Shown: positions 1 to 12,160 of the stretch, one piece after another
How the letters are laid out: every line of letters begins with the position of its first letter
Numbering within the stretch: the first letter of the stretch is position 1
NCBI RefSeq assembly: GCF_003597395.2
Contig: NC_133770.1
Span: forward strand, 291,896,275 to 291,960,274
Length of the DNA: 64,000 nt
Source: Chelonoidis abingdonii
Lineage: Eukaryota > Chordata > Testudines > Testudinidae
Direction: 5' to 3'
Made by a program: the position numbers and the translations under genes
Notes under the pieces: generated by a model
What the model was told of the DNA's origin: nothing
The model's database searches: none
What the model saw: the letters and a program-made list of their open reading frames with translations, nothing else

Positions 1-208
1 GCAGTCTGCCTGGGACTTAACTATCTTGAATAGTTTTGTATTATCCGCAAATGTTTACCTCTTTTTCCAGATCATTTATGAACAGATCCCTGAAGGACAC
101 CACTATTTACATCTCTCCATTCTGAAAATTGACTATTTATTCCTACCCTTTGTTTCCTATCTTTTAACCAGTTACCAGTTCATAAAAGGACCTTCTCTGC
201 AAGCCTCT
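1..208 (-). mobile_element. CR1 LINE fragment, cut by window edge
   Basis: The reverse strand matches the internal ORF2 region of an older reptilian CR1. Characteristic wording includes the stretch around 62-85 (the frame that in CR1 precedes the product-like PLFPDHL region) and the run at 150-182 (CCCTTTGTTTCCTATC and following). No open frame survives. The 3' part would lie to the left of the window. Assignment rests on recognising the family text, not on an alignment. Confidence 0.7.
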
Positions 209-212
209 AAGA

Positions 213-236
213 ATAAATAATAATAATAATAATAAT
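213..236. repeat. (AAT)n microsatellite
   Basis: About eight AAT units directly abut the upstream boundary of the CR1 fragment. Confidence 0.9.
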
Positions 237-261
237 ACTATAAATTTTTCATTTCCAACTG

Positions 262-380
262 TTGACACGAATTAATTAAAAATGTTAAAACACCTCTGTG
301 AGATAGGAAAACATTATTACACCCCTTTTTATACATGGAGAAACTAAGGCAGAAAATGAATTTCCAAGGGCAAAAGATAG
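262..380 (-). mobile_element. MIR-like SINE relic
   Basis: Read on the minus strand it carries the MIR core wording (CCTTAGTTTCTCCATGTATAA, then the AATAATG block). It is diverged and truncated at both ends, as expected for an ancient amniote SINE. Confidence 0.55.
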
Positions 381-2325
381 GAGTCTTTGCCAGAGCTGGA
401 AATAGTACTGAGCATTTCTTGATTTTTTGTCCTGTGTTTAGACCACTACAGTTGATTATACCTCTCTTTTTATATTTTGCAGGTAAGAATACAAACAGTT
501 GCAGATTGCCTCCTTTCCACATTGCCTCAATGATATTTAAAATCTTTCAGAAGTTATTTCCCCCACAAAAGTTGCTTAAAGATCAGATAGTTGGTTGAAG
601 TGGGAATGGGCTGCAAAGTGGACTGAACCAGAAAATAGGCTCTTTATTGATATTCACAGTATTTCTCACTTCCAGCTGGGACAGAAATACAAAGACAACA
701 CTGTATGCTACGGTATTTCATCACCTGATTTTCCATTTCTGGCCAAAATCTGTCAGTGTGCAAATGCCTAATAATGAACATTATCAAGGAGAAAAAGTTA
801 TCCAGAGTTTTTCAAATGTCAACAAAGGTTTGGGTAGAGATTTTGATGAAGGTTGAAGCTGTTCTTTCAAGCAGACCAATTCACTTATCCCTCATTTTAA
901 ATTATATGGTTCTTAATTTAGCACTGAGAGAAGCCTGCTTTACATTTTTCTTTACTTCAAGCCAAGCAAGACTATTAAAATTTGGAATTATGCTCAAGTT
1001 TTCCATGTGATTGCCCCACATGAGGATGGGCTTACTCCTCTGCTTAATAAGAGTGTAGCAGAGAAAGAAACAAAAAAAGGTTGTTTCACAAAAAAAATTA
1101 TATTGTGACATCCACAACAAATCCTTCAACATTAAACCCTTTCAATAAAAGACTCTGACAAAACCCAAAAAGCAGATTTTAGGGAACTACGTCGTATCCT
1201 CAGAATCACCGATACAGGCAATGGCAATATTTTTGATGATAGAATGTTTCTAAATGTGTTTTTAATTAGTTTATTGTATTACCACATAATACCTTTAATG
1301 GAATTTTGGATGGGTAGAAATTCTCTGATATCAGTCAGAATTAGTTATCTCCAGCAGGGAGATTTTCTTCTTCTGTTCATGAAAATCAATTAATCTCCCT
1401 TAATAAACACATTGTTAATGTTCTAACTCACCTTGAGACTCAAGGGTGATGCTGTTACTTCAGATGTAACAAGCAGAATGGCATTGGATACATTAATAGG
1501 ACTCAAACTGCATCATGAATTTATTACCTTCAGATAGTCTGTTTCACATAGATGGTATTTAAATTTAAGTTCCCTGAGAGACATAAATTTCCATTGATCA
1601 TATAAATTTTTAACGCACTTCCATTATTAAACCAAACTTTATTCCAAAGAGGTTTGTCTTTAAAATTAATGAAAGGATTTTGTCATACTCCAGATGAAGC
1701 AAATATAGAATTCCACGAACCTAATACAGAAGCCAGGTTTCTGAAAATGACCCGAGGCCTGTGTAGAGTATGATTTGTTTTAAGTTAAGTGAGTAGGTCA
1801 CGTCTCACAATTTCTCTCAGTTGATAAGGATCAGCCAGGCATTGCTCTAAAGGGAAAGCAAATAGATTGGTTCAGAACAGAGCTCAGAAATCTGCACTGA
1901 TACGCTAAATGATAGCAGCAACTACTAGGAATGTGGAAATATTTCTACACATTTAAGAACTAGGCTAGAGATTTGCCTTTTTATTATTTCACAACCAAGC
2001 GCTAAACAAAAGTTGTTTGATGTGAATATTTGGGGCCCAATTCTCCCTCCACACAGAAATGTATCCTCCAAAAAAGGAAAAACATCTGTCAAGGTCCTCC
2101 CACAAATTAATTCCTGGTAGTGACAATTCTACGTCATACCTACATTATATGAGGTTGAAAATTTGCTAGCAACACAGATGTCAAACTTGCTATGAAAACA
2201 AAATGAAGAAAAGCTTCTAAACATGACTAAATAGATGTTATTTTAAATGCTCATGGCTACATTCTGAATCTTTTTTGTTTAGCTTTGTTTTACTTTCAAC
2301 AAATACTTTGTTCTGGGAAAGAAGG
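381..2325. other. No gene or repeat recognised
   Basis: AT-rich sequence. Open frames here are under 90 codons, overlap on both strands and show no family resemblance or splice-flanked exon. I cannot exclude conserved non-coding elements. Confidence 0.5.
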
Positions 2326-2610
2326 ATGGTTTTGTGGTTAAGACAGAATTTGGAGTCCAGAACCCCATTTCTGTGGTACGTTGGGCAAATCACCGAGTTC
2401 CTTTATTCACAATGGGATTAGACATGGATTAATGTGCTTCTCAGCATGAGTAAGAATACCAGAATCTGCTGTTTAATCTTTCTGTGAATCAGTTTCTTTA
2501 TCTGTAAAACAGCTATTTGTGCTGCTGCATGTTTTGCAGTTTCATTCATTAATACTGTAAAGTGCTTTGAAATCCCTCAATGGAAGATGGGGTACAAATG
2601 CAAATTATTT
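2326..2610 (+). mobile_element. MIR-like SINE, near full length
   Basis: The element begins with the tRNA-like head wording (GTGGTTAAGACAGAATTTGG at 2334), continues through a GGGCAAATCACCGAGT block, then the core CAGTTTCTTTATCTGTAAAA at 2491, and ends with AAAGTGCTTTGAAATCCCTC. The order is that of MIR. It is about 285 bp, longer than a typical 260-bp MIR, so it holds a small insertion near 2400-2460. Confidence 0.7.
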
Positions 2611-3702
2611 TATTATCAGTTTGTTCCTCTGATGTTTGCACACATAAAACAAACAATGGGCTGAGTATGGAGGCACCAACTGCAGAGGGACACTATTAAG
2701 GAAGACTGTGGTCTGAGTGCACTGGCTAGCTTTCAGATAAGAAGGATATTTTTCATTTCTTTGAAGTAGGCAGAGAATTGTTAGCTCGTATTTCATGTTG
2801 CAGTTATGCCTACTGCATCACTGGCCACTACAGCAACAGCTCAGAGTCCCATTCCTATTTGCTCTGTAAGTGGGAATAATTGCAAAAGTCCTCAGAGCAT
2901 GGCAGTGGTTAGTTTTGACTGGGAAATACAGTTGTGAACACTGTACAAATAAAATAATAATCAAGAGAACGCTTCATAGACATTACATCTTTTGCATACA
3001 AATATATGTAAAATGGGTCTACTAAATTCTTAGAGAAAAGATTTTACTTTCCTTATCTTAAAAAAAGGAATCCTCCCAGATCAAGTATTACTAACCATTA
3101 AAACAACTGTAATACAGGACTTCTGAATCTCATGGAGTGATTACCACAGTGACTATTTAGATCTTTAAAAATCACATGAAAATAATACTTTTAACTAGTA
3201 GAGCGTTTTGACATCCATCAGAAACACTACAGAATTCTGTTTTGTTTTGCAATACCATACATAGTATCAGGATCTACATTCACAGACAAATGAGATGAGG
3301 AAAGGCATTTATTTTCTTGAAACAGTATCGGCATACAGACTATTTGGACAGTGTCTCACCCAGCCACTATAGAAAAAAGCTTTGGTCCACATTTAGGCAA
3401 GTCCAGTATCTTGGTAACACTGTTGCAAAAACATCTGGAGTACCTTTGACAGGAAGGGCCTAATTCTGTCCTCACTTAAACTCTGCACACCCAGTAAACT
3501 CAAGCGGATTGCAAGGGATGTGAAGGCAGAAGGATCACATCGCTCCTTAAGCAAGGGAGCCTGTTGTCTGGCTTGCCAGGGGACAGGGATAACTCTTTAA
3601 GGGCAGAGAGGCACACGTGCTGCAGACACAGCATGGGTCAGCATGAGGATGCTGACTCATACCCCAGGGTGATTGGAACAGAGGGGAGATTATAGAAGTA
3701 CA
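2611..3702. other. No gene recognised
   Basis: Unassigned AT-rich DNA. Near 3458 the words GGGCCTAATTCTGTCCTCA resemble the ends of the short palindromic elements listed elsewhere, but a matching second arm is not visible. Confidence 0.45.
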
Positions 3703-4497
3703 AGCTCATAGACTCTAGGACTGGAAGCGACCTCGAGAGGTCATCGAGTCCAGTCCCCTCCCCTCATGGCAGGACAAATACTGTCTAGACCATCCCTGAT
3801 AGACATTTATCTAACCTACTCTTAAATATCTCCAGAGATGGAGATTCCACAACCTCCCTAGGCAATTTATTCCAGTGTTTAACTACCCTGACAGTTAGGA
3901 ACTTTTTCCTAATGTCCAACCTAAATCTCCCTTGCTGCAGTTTAAGCCCATTGCTTCTTGTTCTATCATTAGAGGCTAAGGTGAACAAGTTTTCTCCCTC
4001 CTCCTGATGACACCCTTTTAGATACCTGAAAACTGCTATCATGTCCCCTCTCAGTCTTCTCTTTTCCAAACTAAATAAACCCAATTCTTTCAGCCTTCCT
4101 TCATAGGTCATGTTCTCAAGACCTTTAATCATTCTTGTTGCTCTTCTCTGGACCCTCTCCAATTTCTCCACATCTTTCTTGAAATGCGGTGCCCAGAGCT
4201 CGACACAATACTCTAGTTGAGGCCTAACCAGCACAGAGTAGAGCGGAAGAATGACTTCTCGTGTCTTGTTTACAACACACCTGTTAATGCATCCCAGAAT
4301 CACGTTTGCTTTTTTTGCAACAGTATCACACTGTTGACTCATATTTAGCTTGTGGTCCACTATGACCCCTAGATCTCTTTCTGCCATACTCCTTCCTAGA
4401 CAGTCTCTTCCCATTCTGTATGTGTGAAACTGATTGTTCCTTCCTAAGTGGAGCACTTTGCATTTGTCTTTATTGAACTTCATCCGGTTTACCTCAG
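3703..4497 (-). mobile_element. CR1 LINE, 5'-truncated, young
   Basis: About 795 bp. The CR1 3' end lies at the left (reverse strand GAGGTCGCTTCCAGTCCTAG) and the truncation point at the right near 4497. It contains an uninterrupted ORF2 C-terminal frame and a short 3' UTR of about 80 bp. Its 3' end agrees closely with the copy at 10793-13166, so both belong to one subfamily. The open frame and low visible decay suggest a relatively recent insertion. 5' truncation is the normal outcome of CR1 target-primed reverse transcription. Confidence 0.95.
3785..4483 (-). pseudogene. CR1 ORF2 C-terminal fragment (RT thumb region)
   Basis: An open frame of 232 codons ending at the natural CR1 ORF2 stop. 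It is the part downstream of the RT catalytic core. Visible landmarks: KCKVLHLGR (residues 7-15), ERDLGVIVDHKLNMSQQCD (35-53), [16 protein letters not shown] (78-93), KLERVQRRATRMIKGL (107-122), RLKELGLFSLEKRRLRGDM (130-148) and HWNKLPREVVESPSLEIF (203-220). The FADD catalytic motif and the endonuclease domain are missing because of 5' truncation. The first Met is simply the first in-frame ATG, not a genuine start: an in-frame stop lies just upstream. In CR1 this protein nicks target DNA and copies its own RNA. This remnant can do neither. Confidence 0.93.
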
Positions 4498-4806
4498 ATC
4501 TCTTTCACCTGGACCAAGCAGAGCAGCACCCACCCTCTCACCCTTGAAAGTGATGAAATACCAGGTCAGCATCTGTGGTGGGCACTGTGCTAGCCACTCC
4601 TTTCTCTTAGGACTAGGAAGGAATTTCTACCTCACCAACAGATTGGCCAAGGCAGAGTGGAGGGAGGGGTTCGCCTTCTCCACAGTGGGGGGCGGAGGGT
4701 AGTAGAAGCTTAGCTGGGGCTAGCATGGAAGGGAGGTAGCTATGATGTCATAACTCATTATGTAAGCATGGGGTGGAAGTCCAGTGGAGCTACTCCATCG
4801 GGAAGG
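4498..4806. other. Short spacer, nothing recognised
   Basis: Spacer between the CR1 and the hAT element. It contains a G-rich patch near 4685 but no recognisable gene or repeat. Confidence 0.4.
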
Positions 4807-4814
4807 GATACAGT

Positions 4815-5031
4815 CAGGGCCAGCTCCAGGGTTTTTGTCGTCCCAAGCAGCGGGGGAAAAAAAAAAGCCGCAATCATGATCGGCAGCACTTCGGTGGCAG
4901 CTCCACTGCATCACTTCATTCTTCGGCAGCAATTCGGTGGCAGGTCCTTCCCTTCGAGAGGTATTGAGGGACCCGCCACCGACTTGCTGCCAAAGAGCTG
5001 AACTTGCTGCTGGTGCCTGGAGCTGGCCCTG
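4815..5031. mobile_element. Non-autonomous hAT element, 217 bp
   Basis: The ends are a perfect 16-bp terminal inverted repeat, CAGGGCCAGCTCCAGG at 4815 and its complement ending at 5031. It is flanked by an 8-bp target duplication with two mismatches: GATACAGT (4807-4814) and GATACGAT (5032-5039). The 8-bp duplication and the CAGGG terminus are hAT traits. The interior has an A-run at 4857-4866 and GC-rich text but no transposase. The end-adjacent interior resembles the reverse strand of the element at 63467-63602. The short open frames here are by-products. Confidence 0.9.
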
Positions 5032-5039
5032 GATACGAT

Positions 5040-6587
5040 GATCAGATAAATAGTTTGGAAAAGGATTCAAAAGAGGTGTTCATTAAAGGGGCGGAAATGG
5101 GGGAAAAGGGGTGTTCAGGGCTCCTATGATTGGAATACAGGGTGCCAAACTCTCCTCCCTCCTTTATAGCCCATCTTAACCCTCATTTGGGGTAGTTAGT
5201 GTATGGAAATAGTTTTATGATAGCAGGCAAGGCAATCATTGTGCTAGCCAGCCATACTACACACAACAACGGTAAATATAATGTCCGTATGCTGCTGACT
5301 GCAGTAGCAAATATTTTTCAGCAGTAAAAATATATTCTTTGGATCACCCAGGCCCCAAACTATTTTGGGTCTCTTTTACCCGTTTATATGCCCAGGCCTG
5401 GGATTTGACTGCTTAGGATAAATACGGGCTAACTAGTGCAACAGAAAATTGGATTCTAATTTGGTGCAAAAGATGGTAAAATACCCTATTCAGCTACACA
5501 CTAGTTTACACCTCAGACAAACAAGTATATCACAGAACTGATGTGATGCTGTTTGAGTATTGACTGAACTGGTAGAAATCTTAAAGTCAGCCAGGTCCAC
5601 TTAACAGGATAGAGGACAATGTGCTCTCAAATTTCACAGTATATGGTATATATTTAATGATTTCCACTTTCTGTATAAGAATGTGTTTCATCATACACTA
5701 CAGATATTTAAAGAAAAGTTTATTGAGTTTTATGACTCAATGATACCTCCTTGGAGATAATTGAGGACTGGAGTCCATGGACTTACACAAACTAGAGAGC
5801 ATCTCCTTCCTCTATTATCAATTTTTCACACACAACATGAGGCATATGCAGTGTTTTTAAAGCAAAAATACAGGATGGCTTTTACTATATGGTTCATTTA
5901 GAACTGTATATTTCCAGACCAATTGTCCATCCCTGTATCACCAGGGACGTTTTTTAGGTGGCCAGAATACGAAGTCTCTATTTTCATTTGCCCTAGCTAA
6001 AAACAATTTCAAGCATAGAATTGGCCATAGGAACCTTCTGTGGCTTGAATGCATGTGAAGGGGGTCAGAAATTTGTTCCATGAAATTCTACAAAGAGAAG
6101 CAAACAAAGACACTATTGACCAATGAATGGGGGGCGGGGGAAGGAGGAGAGAGAGAGAATCACAAGATAGGTGGGATCTCGTATTTCCTGTCTCCTAAAA
6201 TATACAAATAAGAGGCCATTCAGTAAAACTAAAAGACAAATTATTGATAGAGATGAAAGATAGCACTTTTCTATTCCAACTACAATGAAGCCACATCACT
6301 GAAAAAAACTGTTTTTGCAAATTTCAAGTAGGATTTGATTTTTATATGAGAAAAAGTCGGGTTCATATTGACACTAGCTAGGTTAAAAATGACACTGCAT
6401 AACCTTGTGATCCATAGGGTAAACTGATCACCATCTGTGGCACGGAAGACGGCAATATATTTTATCATAACTGCATACTGTTCTGCTACTGGCATGATGT
6501 GGTTGATTATTGCACAATTGCATTTGCCCACTTCTCTGTAAAGCAACCACTATCAGCCACTATTAGAACAGGATACCAAACTAGGAA
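5040..6587. other. No gene recognised
   Basis: Unassigned. A purine-rich G/GA tract at 6129-6160 is the only marked compositional feature. Confidence 0.5.
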
Positions 6588-6662
6588 ACTGATCCTGCAA
6601 AGCCTTACTGATGTACACATTGCGCCCATTGACTTAAATGGGTGAATCATGAGTATGGATGA
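6588..6662. repeat. Short palindromic element, CATTGACTT core
   Basis: The sequence runs GATCCTGCAAAGCCTTACTG into a near-palindromic core CCCATTGACTTAAATGGG (6625-6642), then GTGAATCATGAGTA. It is one of about ten diverged small elements in this window sharing such a core. They look like MITE relics, but no target duplication is visible here. Confidence 0.5.
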
Positions 6663-7429
6663 CTTGAGAGAGTAGAGGTTTGCAGGTTCAGGGGCTGAGT
6701 GACTAGACTGACCATTGGTCTGTTTGGAACCACAAATCCTATGTTTGTATGATCAGCCAGGTTTGACGAATGCATTTTATAAGGTAGAGAGCAAAGAAGC
6801 TTGAAATGCCAAGTTTCATTAAGATTCTCTAGCAGCTGCAGTAAAAGGAATTAGCATGAGAATCAGAGCACAAAGCTATCCAAGGCGTACTGTACAAGTG
6901 AACAGAAATTGAAGAAAAATGAGCTCCTTGTGAAATATTGCTATGATTTCTTTAAGCAATAAAGATATGGTTTGTTAAATAATAGACTAGACAAACTCAA
7001 ATAAAATAAAAACTGTCAAAGTCCCCCACTCTTTTGTAGGGAGTTTCACAATATTCCAACTTTGCTTTCATTATCAAGGCAGAACAGTTGATCAGATCTA
7101 ATTGCCATCTTGTCTGGAAAATATCTTAGTAGCATTTGAATACATCAGAAAACGACAGAAAACTGGAAGAGCAACACAAAATAAAATTATTGTATTCTGA
7201 AAGCAACCTGCACACAAAATTCATAATGCCACTTTACATTACTGCTCAGATACAGTGAGAAAGGACCAGGATGGAAAGACTGTTAGCATCTAAGGCCAGA
7301 TACAAACAACTTGCCCAAGACACGTCCTTGACCCCCTGCCCCGCACATAGAACCAAATGACATTAGATAACAGTGCAAAACATGTATTATTGTCCAACCA
7401 GGATTCAGTTATAATAGCAAAACTGGAAC
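6663..7429. other. No gene recognised
   Basis: AT-rich, nothing assigned. Confidence 0.5.
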
Positions 7430-7860
7430 CAGGCCCTTAATTAACTCAGGAATGGTGGTGATACAGTTTCAGGGTAACGGCACCTGTATTCGCCATCTAT
7501 GGTCCACCAAGGGCACCAGCTTTAGACTTCTGGCTCCCAGCTGTCACCTCTCTTCGACGGAGACTCATCTTATTCCCTTCTGACAAGGGATTTTAAGGCT
7601 GCACAGTTCCTTTTCTTACACTGTGATATCCCCCACAAATCAGAATGCCTAAAAAGGCTGATAGTCTTTGCTGTGCTCTCTCTCTGGGGACTATAACTAG
7701 TGATTGTCTGCTCTTATAAGTTACCAGACAGCTCCCCCGAAGCAAGCACATTTATTCTTAAGGTAAAAGCATTACAGAGAAAACACATAAAAACCAATAA
7801 AAGTTCCTACATACTGTGACCTTCAGAACCCCTTTATATGCCAATTGGCAAAGGGAACAT
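7430..7860 (-). mobile_element. Possible LTR relic, boundaries unknown
   Basis: On the minus strand there is an AATAAA signal near 7751-7756, followed towards the left by a GC-richer stretch. The overall texture resembles other reptilian LTRs in this window. I could not find a TG...CA pair with a target duplication. It may instead be an unrelated repeat or unique DNA. Confidence 0.28.
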
Positions 7861-7939
7861 TGTTATATAACAGTAAATCCCAGAAGCTCTGACATACTCA
7901 CTACACCCAACAAACTGTTTTCAGAATATTTATCCAAAT

Positions 7940-8235
7940 AGTGTCTTGTAAGGTTCACGAGTGATATGTATCTACACAAGGAGAAGATAAGAGATACTAG
8001 AGGGCTCTTTATTCCAGCAGAGAAAGGGATAATGACATGCAATGGGTAGAAGCTGAGGCCTGAGGCTAAAAAAATTAAAACTAACAATAAGGTCAATTTT
8101 TTAGTAGTAATGGCAATTAACATTAGGAACAGATTACCAAGGGACGTGATAAATTCTACATCACTTGAAGTCCTTAAATCAAGGTTGAATGTATTTCTAA
8201 AAGATATAATCACAATAAATTTTGAATGAAGGTAT
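7940..8235 (+). mobile_element. CR1 LINE 3' fragment with readable ORF2 tail
   Basis: Translated forward from about 7975 it reads in one frame as CR1 ORF2 C-terminus: KEKIRDTRGLFIPAEKGIM, a single stop after CNG, then RNRLPRDVINSTSLEVLK and SRLNVFLKD. It belongs to a different subfamily from the copies at 3703 and 10793. The normal CR1 3' UTR is not clear. Confidence 0.8.
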
Positions 8236-8239
8236 GGAC

Positions 8240-10330
8240 CACAGGCTGAAAACCAGTGGACTACTTTATCACAATCATCTCTTCAGGTCTTAAAATGTAT
8301 ATATCTATGAATTGCAGAAGGCTGAGTGGGAAGCCTTAAATGATTCGGTTATTTTAGTTCATGTCCTGGTGCAAGAGTTGGGCTGTGGCTCATGCAAAGA
8401 GACTCTAAATGCTTTACTTTATCTTTACATGTAGAGATTTTGAACTGTTTTGCATTTCCTCTCTTCTATTCTGAAGGCAGTGCATGAGAAATCCAATGTG
8501 AGCATCAAACCCATGCAACCACCTAATCTGTGAATTCTAAATCTAAAAATTAATCAATCAATCATGTCACTAACAGGTTCACACACTGCAGCAGATATTT
8601 GCTTAAATAATTAAACACCTTAGCCAAATCAAGGCAAAACCTCTTGCAGGAAAAGATAAAATAAAATTTCAATGTCACCTGCTGCATTCTTTTAATCTTT
8701 TTCTTGAGCTCTCCTGCAGAATCTTAGGATAAAAAAATTACATTACAAAAGTACATCTTGTGTTTTGTTAGTGAGATATGAGCTCTGAATTTCTTTTAGA
8801 GTTGGTTTCTAACTAGGAACACAGCCTTTACTGCCAGCCTCTGATCCAGAGAGAACAGAAAGAATTTTACTTGAATTGATAATCTACAAGTCAATTGTTG
8901 GAAGTAGATTTCAGGGAGTGGTAGAGGACGCATTTCTTACTGAGAACTACTCTGCAGGATTACAGGCAAGGTTATAGTAAAGTCCTTTAAAATAGGACAG
9001 ATAATGTATCCATTCACTAACTGCCAATATTCTCATTCTCCTGCCATGTTACCTCATTTTAATCAGCTCTTTTATAGTATGTTATTCATGTGGAAATAAG
9101 GATAAAAACTCCCCCACAAAGGTTACTGACTACATACAGTACACAACTTTATTTTGCATAATTTATTTCATACAAATTGTATCTTAAAATAATGTGCAGC
9201 GTTTATTAATAAAGTTACAAAGAAAAAGAAAGTGAAAGAGAGAAAGAAAGAAAGAAGCATGGATAACGGAAGGGACAGCAGCTGTCTCATCTGTATTGAT
9301 GATTAACTGAATTATGTTAAAACTAGCTTTACATATTTCTGTACTCATCATATGTAGAGCATTCCCTCCAGCTACATTATTTTGCACTTCATTTTGCATT
9401 AAAAATGAAGGGCCAAATTTTTCCCTTGGATGCTGGTGCCCAGCTACTGGTGAGCTCAATGCCAGCTGCACATGTACATTTAGCCTTAAAAATCATTCAA
9501 CTAGTTACATTCAATGCAGGGCCTCAATTGTGCAACTGATTTTTCTCTGTGTTGACTGTTTTTTCAGGTAGGATCATATCGCTGGCTTCCACCTCCCCTG
9601 ATTTTTTTTTTAAATGAAGAAAACCCTCAGACTCCCTCTAGCAATAAACCTGAATCTACAGTACTGTAAAACCAACCAGCAAACCTCAGTTGCCTAGAGA
9701 TGTGGCCTTTAGCTAAAGAAGAAATAGAAACAATAAAACTTTGGGGAATATTTTAAAGATGATGCTTAATATGGAGAGGGAAGAGAGCTGCATATTGAAA
9801 GTGGCCCTTAGTACAGGCCTCATGGTCTCCAAGAGGGGTTAGCTGAGGAGACTATAAATGACATTATGGGGTTTCATATTTATTCTCTCAATTAGTCTCA
9901 TGTCCAATTTGCTCAGTTTACAGACAAAACAAGATTTTTCTTACTGCCAAACCTGAAATGTCTGCCTGGTGCCAGAAAATCACACTGTGACCGTTTCACC
10001 ATTTGTGGTACTGCCTCGTCAACCACAGCTCGTAACAAAGAGCCCAGAATCAAAACTTAGATGGCAATTTTGTTGACACGTGAAACACAATAGGAACACA
10101 GCTTGATCTTTTGCAGCTACATTGTTCTACAGTGCTGACAGTAATGAAAATTTGTATCTGTCAATTTATTAAACTGATCTAACTGTGAATAACAACAGGG
10201 AGCAGAGAGCTGCAATAACAGGCAATTTCTAAAGAGTATAATTTCTGACCATAATCACATATAGAAACAGCCCTTTTTTGTTACCCCAAAATACTAACCT
10301 CCCTGTGTGCTGAGATTCACTTTATCTCAA
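8240..10330. other. No gene recognised; GAAA tract
   Basis: No exon or repeat recognised apart from a short A/G-rich (GAAA)-like tract at 9219-9256. Confidence 0.5.
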
Positions 10331-10334
10331 TCTC

Positions 10335-10412
10335 CTGTGATGCTGAGTGCTCTCAGCTCCCAAGGGAGTAGAGAGCAGAAAGTGCTTAGCACTTTGCAGG
10401 ATCAAGCCATTT
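10335..10412. repeat. Short palindromic element
   Basis: The halves GCTGAGTGCTCTCAGCTCCC and GGGAGTAGAGAGCAGAAAGT are roughly inverted around AAGG, followed by GCTTAGCACTTTGCAGGATC. The layout matches other small palindromic elements of this window, here without a full central CATTGACTT. Confidence 0.45.
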
Positions 10413-10798
10413 GTCAGTAGTTGTAAATTTCTAATTGTCATATATTGCCAGAGAACAAAATAGTTGAGTTTCACCATGATTTCCGGTATCACATTTTATC
10501 GACATTATTTGCAATGGTACTTTTTAATTTTAGTAGCTTTTATCCTATAATATTTAACTGAAACATATGACAAAATGGCCAATCATATCAGAGATGAGAT
10601 CATTTCCTGAGCTGTATATGCAATATTTTTATAGCACATTTTCATAAAATGCTAGAAAAAATGCAGTTCAGACACAAAACCATTAACAAGGTTGACAATG
10701 GTTTCCTACTACTTGAACTTACCCTTTTGAAGATAAAATACTGGCTGTATTGGTTATTACTCTTCTAATATTTAACGCATAAATAAATAAATACAACT

Positions 10799-11053
10799 AT
10801 GATATTGTTGGCATCACAAACTTGGTGGGATAATACACGATTGGAATGTTGGTGTGGATGGTATAGTTTGCTCAGGAAGGATAGACAGGGGGAAAAGGGA
10901 GGAGGTGTAGCCTTATATATTAAAAATGTACACACTTGGACTGAGGTGGAGATGGACATAGGAGACAGAAGTGATGAGAGTCTCTGGGTTAGGATAAAAG
11001 GGGTAAAAAACAAGAGTGATGTCGTCGCTCGGAGTCTACTACAGGTCACCTAA
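10799..11053 (+). pseudogene. CR1 ORF2 endonuclease fragment
   Basis: An 84-codon open piece of the apurinic-like endonuclease domain of CR1 ORF2. It shows SQTWWDNTRLECW near the N-terminus (in CR1 the equivalent is a TETWW motif), LLRKDRQGEKGGGVALYIKN at residues 24-43, and DESLWVRIKG at 59-68. The real domain is about 230 residues. Only its middle is readable, and frameshifts follow at about 11050. Confidence 0.88.
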
Positions 11054-12160
11054 CCAGGTGGAAGAGGTGGATGAGGCTTTTTTTAAACACAACTAACAAA
11101 ATCATCCAAAGCCCAATTTGGTGGTGATGAGGACTTCAACTATCCAGATAATAGTTGGAAAATAACACCACGGGGCAACGACCTATCCATATAGTTCCTG
11201 GACTGCATTGCAGACAACTTTTATTTCAGAAGGTTGAAAAAGCTGTTCTAGACTTGATTTTAACAAATAGGGAGGAACTCGTTGAGAATTTGAAAGTAGA
11301 AGGAAGCTGGGTGAAAGTGATCATGAAATCATAGATTTTGCAATTCTAAGGAAGGGCAGAAGGGAGTACAGTAAAAAGAGACAATGGATTTTCAGGAAGC
11401 AATTTTGGTAAGCTCAGAGAGCTGATAGTAAGGTCCCATGGGAATCAAGCTGAGGGGAAAACAACTGAGGCGAGTTGGCAGTTTTTCAAAGGAACACTAT
11501 TAAGGGCTCAAAGCAAGCTATTCCGATGGTAGGAAAGACAGAAAATGTGGCAAAAGACCACCTTGGCTTAACACCGAGATCTAAAATGACCTACAGAATA
11601 AAAAGGAGTCATATAAAAAATGGAACTAGGTCAGACTACAAAGGATGAATATAGGCAAACAACACAGGAATGCAGGGGCAGAATTAGAAAGGCAAAGGCA
11701 CAAAATGAGCTCAAACTAGCTATGGAATAAAGGAACAAGAAGACTTTTATCAATACATTAGAAGCAAGAGGAAGACCAAGGACAAGGAGGAAACTGGAAA
11801 TGCAGGATGCTTATATACTTCTTTGTTTGGTCTTCACTGAGAAGCCTGAAGGTATGTCTAACATAGTGAATGCTTATGGAAAGGGGGTAGGTTTAGAAGA
11901 TAAAATAAAAAAAGAGCAAGTTAAAAATCACTTAGAAAGTTAGATGCTGCAAGTCACCAGGCCTGATGAAATGCACTTAGAATATCAAAGAGTTAATAGA
12001 GGAGGTATCTGAGCCTCTAGCTATTCTTGGAAAGTCATGGGAGACGGGAGAGATTCAGAAGACTGGAAAAGGCAAATATAGTGCCCATCTATAAAAAGGG
12101 AAATAAAAACAACTCAGGAAACTACAGACCAGTTAGTTTAACTTCTGTGCCAGGGAAGTA

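Noticed and set aside
213..236. CRISPR-like or functional repeat
   Set aside because: Simple trinucleotide microsatellite. No spacers, and the window is plainly vertebrate.
7863..8213. 116-codon minus-strand hydrophobic frame suggesting a membrane protein
   Set aside because: The opposite strand carries CR1 ORF2 C-terminal text in one frame over the same bases. The hydrophobicity is a reverse-complement effect.
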